Positions 9,733 to 18,576 are shown, counted from the stretch's first letter. The stretch: 46,941 nucleotides of DNA from Gammaproteobacteria bacterium (GCA_005801205.1 SYDJ01000218.1:1-46941), one strand, 5' to 3'. Notes: generated by a model not told the origin, from the sequence alone. Translations and numbers: made by a program.

Positions 9733-9761
9733 TTTACAAGCCCAACAACTCAGCCCACAAT
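9733..9761 (+). promoter_or_regulatory. Candidate promoter for nagB-II/nagA
   Basis: TTTACA (9733-9738), a 17-bp spacer, then CACAAT (9756-9761). The -10 match is modest. The operator-like palindrome starts one base after it, which is the expected place for repression. Confidence 0.4.
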
Positions 9762-9773
9762 GACAACGTTGTC
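9762..9773. promoter_or_regulatory. Candidate LacI-type operator of the nag operon
   Basis: GACAACGTTGTC is a perfect 12-bp palindrome with the central CpG and AACGTT core usual for LacI-family operators. It lies 41 bp before the nagB-II start and right after the candidate -10 element. It resembles published NagR-type sites as I remember them, but this was not checked. I saw no second copy near the regulator's own start. Confidence 0.6.
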
Positions 9774-9814
9774 TATTTTACTAAAAGCAGTTCATTAGCC
9801 ATTGCGGAGAGCCC

Positions 9815-10876
9815 ATGTCCTCACCAGCCAGTCTTATCGCCACCCTGCAACCTGAACAAACATTGATGTTTCAAGAAGCGGCGTCTGCCGCACGTGTTAT
9901 TGCGGAGCAACAAGTGCTCAACCAAAGCCGGATTGAAGAGGCTGTTGCACGTTTAAAAACCTTTGCGCCTAGCGCGATTGTGACCTGTGCGCGCGGTAGT
10001 TCAGATCACGCGGCGACTTACGCAAAGTATTTGTTTGAAACGCAATTGGGATTAGTCACAGCATCTGCAGCGCCGTCGATTACATCGGTGTATCTCGCGC
10101 AACCAAAATTAAACGGCATGCTCTACGTCGCCATTTCACAATCGGGCAAAAGCCCAGATTTATTGGCGAGTGTCACTCAAGCCAAAGCCGCTGGCGCTTT
10201 AACGCTCGCATTTGTAAACGTAGAAGATTCGCCGCTCGCGCAACTTGCTGACATAGTAATTTCATTACACGCAGGCGCAGAAAAAAGCGTGGCGGCCACC
10301 AAATCTTATTTAGCGACTCTCGGTGCAGTATTGCATTTAGTGTCGGTATGGAGCGATAACGCTGAATTGAAAAAAGCGGTGTTCGATTTACCCGCTGCGC
10401 TCGCACAAGCATGGGAAAAAGATTGGACTCACGCCGTAGATGTTTTGAAAACCGCTACGAATTTATTTGTGATTGGTCGCGGTGTTGGTTTTGGTACTGC
10501 ACAAGAAGCTGCATTAAAATTAAAAGAAACCTGCGGTTTACACGCTGAAGCATTTAGTGCTGCAGAAGTTAAACACGGCCCTATGGCGATTGTGAAAGAA
10601 AACTTCCCCGTGCTGTTATTTACGCAGCAAGACCAAGCCTTTAGCGGGATGGATTCCTTGATTCAAGATTTCCGTGCGCGCAACGCTGCCATGTTAATTG
10701 CCAGCGAAAACATGAGCGGCGATGATTGCTTGCCCGTAGTAACTCATGTTCCATCCATTATCGCCCCACTGCTCGCCGTACAAAGTTTTTACCGTATGGC
10801 TAACGCATTATCCCTTGCGCGCGGTTACAATCCTGACGAACCACCCCATTTGCGCAAAGTTACGGAGACTGTTTAA
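9815..10876 (+). CDS. nagB-II: Glucosamine-6-phosphate deaminase, SIS-domain type (NagB-II)
   Basis: This enzyme converts glucosamine-6-phosphate to fructose-6-phosphate and ammonia, the last step before glycolysis. The 353-residue protein has two SIS (sugar isomerase) domains and lacks the N-terminal glutaminase domain of GlmS. Visible motifs are TCARGSSDHAATYAKYLFE, ISQSGKSPDLLASV, SVAATKSYLATLGAV, IGRGVGFGTAQEAALKLKET and AEAFSAAEVKHGPMAIV; the last matches the isomerase active-site region of the GlmS family. GGAG lies upstream of the ATG. Its stop overlaps the nagA start by one base (TAATG), so the two are translationally coupled. The paired nagA and the LacI regulator strongly favour NagB-II over other SIS enzymes. 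No transporter or kinase gene for GlcNAc is in the window. Confidence 0.9.
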   Translation: MSSPASLIATLQPEQTLMFQEAASAARVIAEQQVLNQSRIEEAVARLKTFAPSAIVTCARGSSDHAATYAKYLFETQLGLVTASAAPSITSVYLAQPKLNGMLYVAISQSGKSPDLLASVTQAKAAGALTLAFVNVEDSPLAQLADIVISLHAGAEKSVAATKSYLATLGAVLHLVSVWSDNAELKKAVFDLPAALAQAWEKDWTHAVDVLKTATNLFVIGRGVGFGTAQEAALKLKETCGLHAEAFSAAEVKHGPMAIVKENFPVLLFTQQDQAFSGMDSLIQDFRARNAAMLIASENMSGDDCLPVVTHVPSIIAPLLAVQSFYRMANALSLARGYNPDEPPHLRKVTETV

Positions 10877-12039
10877 TGGCTACCGCTCTCGTCAACGGCA
10901 AGGTATTCCTAGGAAAACAAGAGGCCGGGGAACATTGGCTAACCAATCACGCTGTGATTATTGATGGCGAAAAAATTATTGCACTCTGCGCCGCCGATAA
11001 TTTACCGGCTAGCGTAACGGCAATTATTGATTTGCAAAACCAACGCCTCATTCCCGGTTTAATTGATACTCAAGTCAATGGCGGCGGCGGCGTATTATTT
11101 AACGATGCACCGACGGTAGAAACTTTGCGGGTAATGGGCGAAGCCCATCGTCAATTTGGCACCACTGGTTTTTACCCCACACTGATTAGCGATGATTTAA
11201 GTGTGGTCGCCAAAGCCATTGCTGCCGTTGAACAAGCTATTGCAGAAAAAGTACCCGGTGTATTAGGGATTCATTTGGAAGGGCCGTTTTTAAATCCTGA
11301 ACGCAAAGGTGTTCACGATGCGTCTAAATTCAAGATTATCGACGAAGCCGCGTTTGAATTACTAACCTCGCTCAACGCGGGCAAAACCTTAATTACTATC
11401 GCCCCCGAACTCACCACGCCGGAAATGATTGCACGTTTTGTTAAAGCTGGTGTTGTAGTCGCCGCTGGTCACAGCGCAGCAAATTACGAGCAAACTAAAA
11501 CGGCACTCGCCGCCGGTTTAAGCAGCTTCACGCATTTATTTAATGCGATGCAACCACTCACCAGCCGCGAACCGGGAATGGTTGGTGCGGCATTGGAAGA
11601 TGCAAATTCATGGTGTGGAATTATTGTGGATGGCTTTCACGTTCACCCAGCATCTTTAAAAGTGGCGCACCAAGCCAAAGCTGCAGGCAAGATGGTGTTA
11701 GTCACCGATGCCATGCCGAGCGTAGGTCTTGACGAACACAGCGGCGCTAAACACTTTATGCTCAATGGCGAATTAATTCGCTGCGAGAATGGAAAATTAT
11801 CTACCGCGAGTGGCACGCTTGCGGGCTCAGATTTAGACATGCTCGCTGCCGTAAAAAACACCGTGGAGCTGGTGGGTATTGAATTGGACGAGGCCATTCG
11901 TATGGCAAGCACCTATCCAGCAGCCCTGATGGGTGAGAGCGAATTGGGCGCAATTAAAACCGGTTATACCGCGAGCATGGTGTTAATGGATGAGGACTAC
12001 CACGTCGTTCGCTCTTGGATCAACGGCAGCGAAGCCTAG
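10876..12039 (+). CDS. nagA: N-acetylglucosamine-6-phosphate deacetylase
   Basis: NagA removes the acetyl group from GlcNAc-6-P to give GlcN-6-P for the preceding deaminase. The 387-residue amidohydrolase shows LIDTQVNGGGGVLFNDAP near the N-terminus, the metal ligand Glu in GIHLEGPFLNPERKGVHD, His in VAAGHSAANYEQ, His in FTHLFNAMQPL, and the catalytic Asp in VTDAMPSVG. SGTLAGSDLDM and ASTYPAALMG close the barrel. Length and motifs match the family. It overlaps the previous stop by one base and is followed by a terminator, so the operon appears to hold just nagB-II and nagA downstream of the regulator gene. Confidence 0.94.
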   Translation: MATALVNGKVFLGKQEAGEHWLTNHAVIIDGEKIIALCAADNLPASVTAIIDLQNQRLIPGLIDTQVNGGGGVLFNDAPTVETLRVMGEAHRQFGTTGFYPTLISDDLSVVAKAIAAVEQAIAEKVPGVLGIHLEGPFLNPERKGVHDASKFKIIDEAAFELLTSLNAGKTLITIAPELTTPEMIARFVKAGVVVAAGHSAANYEQTKTALAAGLSSFTHLFNAMQPLTSREPGMVGAALEDANSWCGIIVDGFHVHPASLKVAHQAKAAGKMVLVTDAMPSVGLDEHSGAKHFMLNGELIRCENGKLSTASGTLAGSDLDMLAAVKNTVELVGIELDEAIRMASTYPAALMGESELGAIKTGYTASMVLMDEDYHVVRSWINGSEA

Positions 12040-12086
12040 CCGCCAACCCTAAAGCATTTTTTTTCATGTGGTACCTCTAGCGTTTT

Positions 12087-12116
12087 GCCCGCCCCCTAAC
12101 CAGAGCGGGCTTTTTT
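12087..12116 (+). terminator. Rho-independent terminator after nagA
   Basis: GCCCGC (12087-12092), 12-base loop, GCGGGC (12105-12110), then six T. It lies 48 bp after the nagA stop. Confidence 0.8.
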
Positions 12117-12418
12117 ATGCCGCACTATTTTTTATGACTTGGCGAATCCAAAATAGACCTAATGACGTCCAAGGGATTAGCTAGAAATTAGACATCGTGG
12201 AAATTACAGATTCCCAATAAATCACTGGCAGCAAATATAGCCACTAAAAAGCCTATAGTTTTTCTATAAAGTTACAAATGACTCTGTTTAGCACTTTTCC
12301 AAACACCTATAGTCGCACTTATTAACAGTCACACTCTTTCACGTTAAACGCTAGGCTCTTGCACAAATCATTACAAGACTCTCTGACCGATATCATAAGT
12401 ACACATTAAGGAATCGCT
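12117..12418. other. Intergenic region upstream of the RND operon
   Basis: About 300 bp between the nag terminator and the efflux adaptor. AAGGA precedes the adaptor start. I found no convincing -35/-10 pair and no clear operator palindrome. No regulator gene is adjacent, so control of the pump is not visible here. Confidence 0.5.
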
Positions 12419-13561
12419 ATGCCGAAGAAAACGCTCCTCGCCCTAAGTATTATCGCCATCTTGGCTGGCTGTGGAGGCGCACCCAAAGATGCGCCCGCAA
12501 CCGACACCAAACCCGCCATGATGATTGTGCAAGAGGATCTGGTGAAGATTTCGGCAGGCCGCATCGCCTCAGGCCCGATTATTTCTGGCTCGCTGCAAGC
12601 TAAAAAACAAGCGGATTTGCGCGCAGAAGTGTCGGCGATTGTGGTGCAAGTGTTAAAAGACAATGGCGATAAAGTACAAAAAGGCGATTTGCTCGTACGC
12701 CTTGATGACACCATTTTTCGCCAAGCGTTGATTTCTTCACAAGAAGCTGAGCGCGCTGCGCAACAGGGGTTCGATCAAGCCGAGCGCCAATACAAACGCT
12801 TAACCACGCTTTCGAATACCGGCGCGGTATCTACTCAAGCGAAAGAAGACGCCGAATTGCGCCGCAACTCTGCGCAAAGCGATTTGGCCGCAGCACGTGC
12901 AAGGGTCACGCAGGACACTCAACAGCTCGCCCGCACTGAAGTTCGCGCACCCTTTGCCGGTATTGTCGGCAACCGCTTGGCTTCAAATGGCGATACCGCT
13001 CAAGTTGGCAAAGCGCTGCTTAAAGTAATCGATCCTTCAAGTATGCGCTTTGAAGGTTTTGTGCCTTCCGATCAAATCCAACATATTAACGTTGGGCAAG
13101 CCGTTACCTTTTATATTAACGGCTCCCGCGACAAAGCCTTTGAAGGGCGCGTAGAACGTATTAACCCCGTTGCAGACACGGGCACTCGCCAAGTAGGCGT
13201 GCAAGTCGCGCTCACCGGCACCGATAATTTAACCGTGGGCTTATTTGCGGAAGGCCGTGTACAAAGTGATATTAGCCAAGGGCTCAGCATTCCCGAAACC
13301 AGTTTGATTCAGCAGGGCGACAATGCTTATGTATGGCGTGTGCAAAAAGGCGTGTTGAATAAAGTGGAAATCGGCTTGGGCACGCGCGATGTGGAATCCG
13401 GTGATTATGCGATTACCCGTGGCCTTGCTGAGGGCGATACGATTCTGCGTCACCCACGCGGGCTGTTAATTGACGGCGCTCAAGTGAGTTTTGAAAAAAC
13501 GCCCGCCGCGACCAGCAAGCCCAACACCAATACTAACCTCAATACTAAAAAGGAAGGCTAA
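12419..13561 (+). CDS. RND efflux periplasmic adaptor (membrane fusion) lipoprotein
   Basis: A 380-residue HlyD/AcrA-type adaptor linking an inner-membrane RND pump to an outer-membrane channel. The signal peptide ends in a lipobox, LAGC, so Cys18 is probably acylated. The body shows a barrel-sandwich half motif (DNGDKVQKGDLLVRLDD), a coiled-coil hairpin rich in Ala/Gln (about residues 95-170), the second lipoyl half (ARTEVRAPFAGIVGNRLAS), and a beta-barrel with GRVERINPVADTGTRQVGVQ. AAGGA upstream supports the ATG. The pump gene starts five bases after the stop. No TolC-like channel gene follows, so an unlinked channel is probably used. Substrate unknown. Confidence 0.9.
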   Translation: MPKKTLLALSIIAILAGCGGAPKDAPATDTKPAMMIVQEDLVKISAGRIASGPIISGSLQAKKQADLRAEVSAIVVQVLKDNGDKVQKGDLLVRLDDTIFRQALISSQEAERAAQQGFDQAERQYKRLTTLSNTGAVSTQAKEDAELRRNSAQSDLAAARARVTQDTQQLARTEVRAPFAGIVGNRLASNGDTAQVGKALLKVIDPSSMRFEGFVPSDQIQHINVGQAVTFYINGSRDKAFEGRVERINPVADTGTRQVGVQVALTGTDNLTVGLFAEGRVQSDISQGLSIPETSLIQQGDNAYVWRVQKGVLNKVEIGLGTRDVESGDYAITRGLAEGDTILRHPRGLLIDGAQVSFEKTPAATSKPNTNTNLNTKKEG

Positions 13562-13566
13562 GGCTT

Positions 13567-16500
13567 ATGTTTTTATCCGACTTTAGTATTAAACGCCCAT
13601 TAGTCACCGTGGTTATTATCGTGGGTTTAATGAGCGTGGGCTGGATGGCCTTAACCAAATTACGCGTGAACGAACGGCCCGATATTGCCCCGCCGGTATT
13701 GCGTATTACTATCCCCTACCCCGGCTCTTCGCCAGAAACCGTAGAGCGTGAAATTGTGGATCGCCTTGAGCGCGCCATGCAGGGTCTTCCTGGTGTGCAT
13801 GAACTGCGCAGCTGGGCGAATGAAGGCAACGCCTCGTTTAGCATTCAATTTGATTTTGATAAAAATTTAATTGAAGCGGCCGATGAAGTTCGCAATGCCA
13901 TTGCGAGCGTTCGCTACAAATTACCTAACGAAATGCGCGAGCCCATTATCAGCAGAGTTGACCCCGATGCCTGGCCGATAATGTCGCTCTCACTTTCTTC
14001 CTCAAGCCAAAGTCATATTGACTTATCGATCTTGGCAGAAAAAGAAATCGGCGACCGTTTGCGCGGTATATCCGGTGTTGCCGTGGTAGATGTTACTGGC
14101 GAATTAAAACGCGAACTTTCAGTGTTGCTGCGCAGCGAAAAATTGCGCATGCACAATATTTCCGTCGTAGAAGTGCAACGCAGTTTACAAAACCAAAACC
14201 TAACGGCTCCCGGCGGAAAAATACAGGGCGAGCTAGAAGACCAAAGCATTCGTTTATTGGGCAGGCTCGCAACACCGGCAGACTTTGGCAACATAGTGCT
14301 TAAACGCAATGGCGATGAAGTTTTACGCTTAAGTGATGTGGCCGATGTCGTAGACGGTAACGCCGAACGCAACAGTATCAGCCTCTATAACGGCCATGTA
14401 TCGGTAGGCATCAGCATTATTCGTACCCGCGATGCAAGTACGGTGGGCGTATCAAAAGCCGTGCGCAAAGAATTAGATGAAATCCGCAAGACATTAAAAC
14501 CCGGCACCCAAATTGAAATCGCGAACGATGGCGGTGAATGGGCGGAATCCAGTTTAAATAATGTCATTGAAGCGCTGATTTTGGGCGCGGGTTTAACCAT
14601 TTTTGTGGTCTATGCGTTTTTAAATTCGTGGCGTTCAACACTCATCACTGCACTCGCTTTGCCCACCTCTGTACTCGCCGCTTTTATTGCAGTATGGCTG
14701 TTTGGTTTCTCACTGAACTTTATGACGTTGCTCGGTTTATCGCTCGCCATTGGTGTATTAATTGACGATGCCATTGTGGTGCGCGAAAACATTGTGCGGC
14801 ATATGGAAAAAGGTTCAGACCGCATGACCGCATCGCGCGAAGGCACAAAAGAAATTGGCCTCGCGGTTATGGCAACCACTTTTTCAATTGTGGCGGTATT
14901 TATTCCCGTCGCCTTTATGGAAGGCGGGCCAGGCCAATGGTTTAAACCCTTTGCACTAACGGTTGTTGCATCAGTTTTAGTGTCGCTATTAATTTCCTTT
15001 TCGCTCGACCCCATGTTGTCATCGCGCTGGGGCGATCCCGTCGGTTATCAACACATGCCCAAACGCGGTTTCAGCAAGGTCTTGCAACGGTTTAACGAAT
15101 GGTTTGATCATCAAGCCGACCGTTACACGCAGGTAATTCGCTGGGCCCTCTGCCACAGGCGCGTGATGGCCATGATTGCTGTAGGCAGTCTAGTCGCAGC
15201 ACTTGCCTTACAATCGTTTATGGGCGGCACCAGCTTTTTACCCGCTGCCGACAACGGCCGCTTGGTGGTGAATATTCGTTTGCCCTCGGGCGGAAGCCTT
15301 GAATATGCGCGCATTAAAACTGAGCAAGCCGCAGAACTTGCGCGCAAAATTCCCGAAGTGAAATCGATTTATAGCGATATTAAACGCAACAACAGCCACG
15401 TGGATATCGACATTGGTAAACCGAGCGAGCGTGAACGTGATGCCGCTGCTATAGCCAAAGAATTACGCGCAGCCACCAATCGTTTAGTAGGCGCGGAATA
15501 CTTTGTGCAAGACGACACCAGCAATGGCGGCAGTAAACCTGTGAGAATTAATTTCTACGGGCAAGACTCGCGCAAGCTCATGGAAATTACCGAAGCCTAT
15601 ATGAATGATTTGCGCAAAGTAAAAGGCGCAGTAGATGTTGGCCTTGCCGATCAAGAACCCATGCCGGAATTACAAGTTGAATTAGATCGCGGTTTAGCAA
15701 GCAGCTTAGGCATTGTCGTTAGCGATGCAGCACAAGCCCTGCGCTTAGCCTTCGCCGGCAATGAAGTAGGCGATTGGGTTGACCCTAACGGTGAAACACG
15801 CGATGTAGCCTTGCGCCTGCACCCCGATGACCGCGCCGATGCCGCAGCGCTTGCGCGTTTACCCCTAGTACCCGGTGGCAGCAATTCGGTCATTCCACTC
15901 GAACAAATTGCCACCATCCGTATGGATAAAGCGCCCTCAAGAATTGCTCACTCCGATAGCAAACGCACCGTCACAGTCACGGCAAACGTAGAAGGCGCTA
16001 ACCAAGGCGAAGTGATTGGTGCTGCAATGAAATTAACCAAAGCCATCGACTTCCCACCCGGCTACGGCATTCAATTGAGCGGCGCAGGGCGCGACCAACA
16101 AGAATTATTTGGCGCAATGCTCACTGCACTCTTATCGGGAATCGCCTTAATGTATTTTATTTTGGTGATTCAATTCGGCTCATTTTTAGCACCCGTTGCG
16201 GTTATGATGAGCTTGCCTTTAAGTTTAATTGGCGTAGTGATCGCACTCGTTTCTACCGGCCACACGCTTAACTTAATGAGTTTTATCGGCATTATTATGC
16301 TTATGGGGTTAGTCGCAAAAAATGCGATTCTCTTACTCGATTGTGCGCGCGCAAAAGAGAAGGAAGGTTTAAGCCGCGAAGAAGCCTTAATGCAAGCAGG
16401 CCGCGCGCGTTTGCGCCCTATTCTCATGACCACCTTCGCTTTAATTGCCGGCATGTTACCCGTTGCTATTGGCATGGGCGAAGGCGGCGAATTCTATCAA

Positions 16501-16749
16501 CCACTCGCGGTAGCGATTATCGGCGGCACTATTACTTCCACGATTTTAACGCTGTTAATGATCCCCACTTTCTACGACAGTATTGAAATTGCCCACGACA
16601 AACTCGTCAAAAAACTCTATCGCTACCAATCACAACGCGGCGCGTTTGTGGGTGGCGTTATGATTGCTATTGAAGCCTTACTCACCTTAATTTTTGTGCG
16701 CTTGATTTATCGCTTAACCTCTCGTTTGGTAAGACGCGGCAGCGCATAA
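13567..16749 (+). CDS. RND efflux pump, inner-membrane permease subunit (AcrB/MexF family)
   Basis: A 1060-residue proton-driven exporter of the hydrophobe/amphiphile RND family. It has the standard plan: TM1 (LVTVVIIVGLMSVGWMAL), a periplasmic porter loop with PYPGSSPETVEREIVDRLE, TM2-6, a second large loop, and TM7-12. The proton-relay pair is present in TM4 (GVLIDDAIVVREN), and the matching Lys is in LVAKNAILLLD of TM10. GPGQWFKPFALTVVASVL marks the conserved region around TM5/6. The protein continues 30-40 residues past TM12 with an extra hydrophobic segment (GGVMIAIEALLTLIFVRLIY), which is longer than typical AcrB tails. It forms an operon with the adaptor. Drug versus other substrates cannot be told from sequence. 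Confidence 0.92.
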   Translation: MFLSDFSIKRPLVTVVIIVGLMSVGWMALTKLRVNERPDIAPPVLRITIPYPGSSPETVEREIVDRLERAMQGLPGVHELRSWANEGNASFSIQFDFDKNLIEAADEVRNAIASVRYKLPNEMREPIISRVDPDAWPIMSLSLSSSSQSHIDLSILAEKEIGDRLRGISGVAVVDVTGELKRELSVLLRSEKLRMHNISVVEVQRSLQNQNLTAPGGKIQGELEDQSIRLLGRLATPADFGNIVLKRNGDEVLRLSDVADVVDGNAERNSISLYNGHVSVGISIIRTRDASTVGVSKAVRKELDEIRKTLKPGTQIEIANDGGEWAESSLNNVIEALILGAGLTIFVVYAFLNSWRSTLITALALPTSVLAAFIAVWLFGFSLNFMTLLGLSLAIGVLIDDAIVVRENIVRHMEKGSDRMTASREGTKEIGLAVMATTFSIVAVFIPVAFMEGGPGQWFKPFALTVVASVLVSLLISFSLDPMLSSRWGDPVGYQHMPKRGFSKVLQRFNEWFDHQADRYTQVIRWALCHRRVMAMIAVGSLVAALALQSFMGGTSFLPAADNGRLVVNIRLPSGGSLEYARIKTEQAAELARKIPEVKSIYSDIKRNNSHVDIDIGKPSERERDAAAIAKELRAATNRLVGAEYFVQDDTSNGGSKPVRINFYGQDSRKLMEITEAYMNDLRKVKGAVDVGLADQEPMPELQVELDRGLASSLGIVVSDAAQALRLAFAGNEVGDWVDPNGETRDVALRLHPDDRADAAALARLPLVPGGSNSVIPLEQIATIRMDKAPSRIAHSDSKRTVTVTANVEGANQGEVIGAAMKLTKAIDFPPGYGIQLSGAGRDQQELFGAMLTALLSGIALMYFILVIQFGSFLAPVAVMMSLPLSLIGVVIALVSTGHTLNLMSFIGIIMLMGLVAKNAILLLDCARAKEKEGLSREEALMQAGRARLRPILMTTFALIAGMLPVAIGMGEGGEFYQPLAVAIIGGTITSTILTLLMIPTFYDSIEIAHDKLVKKLYRYQSQRGAFVGGVMIAIEALLTLIFVRLIYRLTSRLVRRGSA

Positions 16750-16786
16750 AAAAATTTACACCCTAGAACATGGGGATTTCCCCTAC

Positions 16787-16822
16787 AAAAAAAGCCCCAA
16801 TGTTTTCACATTGGGGCTTTTT
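16787..16822. terminator. Bidirectional terminator between the RND pump and a small gene
   Basis: AAAAAAAGCCCCAATG (16787-16802), 6-base loop, CATTGGGGCTTTTT (16809-16822). The A and T tracts on both sides let it serve the pump transcript on the plus strand and the small minus-strand gene ending at 16851. Confidence 0.88.
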
Positions 16823-16850
16823 GTTTTTAGGGCCTACAGAGTGCTCTTAC

Positions 16851-16967
16851 TTAAAACTCTTTTCGGGCATTCTCTGCTTTCTTCGCCTTTTTCAGTTCAT
16901 GTTTTTCTTTCGCTGTTTTGGTGGCAGGTTTTTTACCTTCTTTTTTACTGTCTTGGGCTTTGCTCAT
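16851..16967 (-). CDS. Small basic Lys/Ala/Glu-rich protein, 38 aa (hypothetical)
   Basis: I support this tiny gene from a strong ribosome site (AGGAGA, seven bases before ATG), a clean stop, and a terminator just downstream. The product begins MSKAQDSKKEGKKPATKTAK and is about one third lysine, with no membrane segment or cysteine. It resembles the small basic proteins often found beside stress-related membrane proteins, but I cannot name a family. It lies at the edge of an island of similarly small genes. The opposite-strand frame over the same bases is a shadow. Confidence 0.65.
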   Translation of the reverse strand: MSKAQDSKKEGKKPATKTAKEKHELKKAKKAENARKEF

Positions 16968-17084
16968 GGTATTTCTCCTAGGTAAGAAATTGAGTACCGC
17001 AACACCAGACTACAAGCTAATGTCATAAATAGATATAAGCAGACACATAAATGTAGGCGCTAATGCCTTTGCGAAATAAAGCGC

Positions 17085-17303
17085 TTATTGTTTTCTTGGA
17101 ATCAGTAATAGCGCGCCGCCTACCAGCATAAAAGCTATACCAACCGACAAGGGAATATTGACGGTTTTCTTTTCATCCACACTCAATTGCAGTGAGCCAA
17201 TGCTGGCTTTATGGGTTTCTTTGGTATAGCTAAAGCCACCATAAGCAAGACCGAGTACACCTAGTACTAAAAACAAAATCCCAAACACGCGCTGTAAACC
17301 CAT
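17085..17303 (-). CDS. Small inner-membrane protein with two TM helices, 72 aa (hypothetical)
   Basis: The product begins MGLQRVFGILFLVLGVLGLA, a Gly-rich first helix. A polar, presumably periplasmic loop (SYTKETHKASIGSLQLSVDE) follows, then a second helix (LSVGIAFMLVGGALLLIP). AGAGG lies upstream of the ATG. I recall similar short two-helix proteins annotated only as hypothetical or DUF. It is one of several small membrane proteins here, all on the minus strand, each with its own ribosome site. Confidence 0.75.
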   Translation of the reverse strand: MGLQRVFGILFLVLGVLGLAYGGFSYTKETHKASIGSLQLSVDEKKTVNIPLSVGIAFMLVGGALLLIPRKQ

Positions 17304-17365
17304 TGTAAACCTCTACCAAAAATAAATTGATTAGCAACCAAATACGTAAACAAGGCTAACTACGA

Positions 17366-17512
17366 TTAAAGTTTTCTGCCGTTAATCACACGAATGAGCA
17401 ACATAATAACGGCGATAACCAAGAGAATATGAATGAAGCCGCCTAAGACGACCGATGTAACGAGCCCTAAGACCCAAAGGATAATAAAAATAATAGCGAT
17501 GGTTTCTAACAT
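17366..17512 (-). CDS. lmo0937 family membrane protein, 48 aa
   Basis: A 48-residue very hydrophobic protein beginning MLETIAIIFIILWVLGLVTS, then a Gly-Gly-Phe-Ile-His turn (VLGGFIHILLVIAVIMLLIR), ending GRKL. This two-helix pattern with a central GGxIH is what I know as the lmo0937 family of small membrane proteins, widespread and of unknown role, often near stress genes. GGAGAG precedes the ATG at an optimal distance. The longer overlapping frame on the same strand (17382-17594) is out of register and rejected. Confidence 0.82.
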   Translation of the reverse strand: MLETIAIIFIILWVLGLVTSVVLGGFIHILLVIAVIMLLIRVINGRKL

Positions 17513-17636
17513 GATGCTCTCCTGCTTTTGTGAACGATAAAACAGAATAGCCTGAACGGCTTGGCAAGTCGGTACGGCAACACACGGAGAGCATTTATTT
17601 CATGAATTAAAAAGTTATCAGCACAATAATGTAGGC

Positions 17637-17795
17637 CTAGCCATCCTGAGCTGCCAGCTCTTTCATTAGCAAATTGATCACTAAATAGCAGAAACCTACT
17701 CCAGTAAAAACAGCCAGTGCATTGATGGGCGAGGCATTAACATACACATCTACCGCGACAACTACAAAAAACACAACTGCAATCAACTTAAGCAT
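17637..17795 (-). CDS. Small membrane protein, 52 aa (hypothetical)
   Basis: Starts at 17795 after a near-perfect ribosome site (AGGAGG, six bases before the ATG). The product begins MLKLIAVVFFVVVAVDVYVN, has a second hydrophobic stretch (INALAVFTGVGFCYLVINLL) and ends with a short charged tail MKELAAQDG. No family recognised. The strong ribosome site and two-helix form fit the neighbouring small membrane genes. Confidence 0.65.
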   Translation of the reverse strand: MLKLIAVVFFVVVAVDVYVNASPINALAVFTGVGFCYLVINLLMKELAAQDG

Positions 17796-17831
17796 AAATC
17801 CTCCTAATAAACCATGACGATCAGGATAATC

Positions 17832-17957
17832 TTATTGTCTACAATATTCATAAATAGCCGTGTCTGGGCAATCGGTATAAAGCCCGTAAGCATAAAACGA
17901 AACCAACAGCACACAGAGAACGCCTACTACTACACGTGAGAATTTATAAAACTTCAT
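17832..17957 (-). CDS. Small single-helix protein, 41 aa (hypothetical)
   Basis: Begins MKFYKFSRVVVGVLCVLLVS with one membrane or signal helix, followed by a short tail containing two cysteines (YGLYTDCPDTAIYEYCRQ). The two tail cysteines could form a disulfide if the tail is periplasmic. The ribosome site is weaker (GGAAG). Tentative gene. Confidence 0.45.
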   Translation of the reverse strand: MKFYKFSRVVVGVLCVLLVSFYAYGLYTDCPDTAIYEYCRQ

Positions 17958-18068
17958 ATTGACTTCCGCAACCTAAACAACCTAAAGCGATTGTGTTGCA
18001 AAAAACCTACATTCAATGGCTTATACACGGCCGCCGAACATAGGTTTAATGGTGCACGCTTGAGCGAG

Positions 18069-18383
18069 TTACTTTGAACGCATGTCGTTTTTAACTGAGA
18101 TTACACCTGGAACACTACGCGCAATTCTTACAGCGGTTTGCTGATCTGACACTGAGTTAACAAACCCACTCAATTGCACTACACCTTTAAAGGTCTCTAC
18201 ATTAATTTCTGCAACCTTAAGTGAATCTTCTTTCAGAATTTCTGCTTTAACACGCGTAGTAATTACGGTGTCATCTATATATTCACCCGCACCTTCTTTT
18301 TTAGGGCCAGAGGTGCAAGCCACCAAAAAAATTAGGCTTAGCGTTACTAATAACATGGGGATACTTTTAAGAATTGCTTTCAT
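18069..18383 (-). CDS. BON-domain lipoprotein
   Basis: A 104-residue protein from the ATG at 18383. A signal peptide with lipobox (LIFLVACTSG) is followed by one BON domain: IDDTVITTRVKAEILKED, then INVETFKGVVQLSGFVNS and TAVRIARSVPGVISVKNDMR. BON proteins (OsmY-like) bind membranes or phospholipids and are linked to envelope or osmotic stress. The start is uncertain: the frame is open upstream, and an in-frame ATG at 18500 has a much stronger ribosome site (GAGGAG). Starting there would add 39 polar residues before the lipoprotein signal, which would be unusual. It lies among other stress-type envelope genes. Confidence 0.8.
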   Translation of the reverse strand: MKAILKSIPMLLVTLSLIFLVACTSGPKKEGAGEYIDDTVITTRVKAEILKEDSLKVAEINVETFKGVVQLSGFVNSVSDQQTAVRIARSVPGVISVKNDMRSK

Positions 18384-18576
18384 AAAAATGTGCTCTATGG
18401 ATGGATTAATGGAATAAGGGCAAACCAAGGCAATTGAATCTTCTGAAATTGTTAAATCCAGTGGCGCACTATTGAAGCTATTGTGTATTTCAGTATTCAT
18501 AAATGGCTCCTCTTGAGCATCGCAGACCTTTAACAATTCCAAAAAAATTAATCACACTAAAAAAAGTAACACAGGA

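Noticed and set aside
12241-12313. Promoter-like TATAGT at 12308 before the RND operon
   Set aside because: No acceptable -35 at the right distance.
16770-16985. 71-codon plus-strand frame over the RND terminator
   Set aside because: It reads through the hairpin and is antisense to the small basic gene, which has a strong ribosome site.
17382-17594. 70-codon minus-strand frame overlapping the lmo0937-like gene
   Set aside because: Out of register with the recognised 48-aa membrane protein and without a ribosome site.
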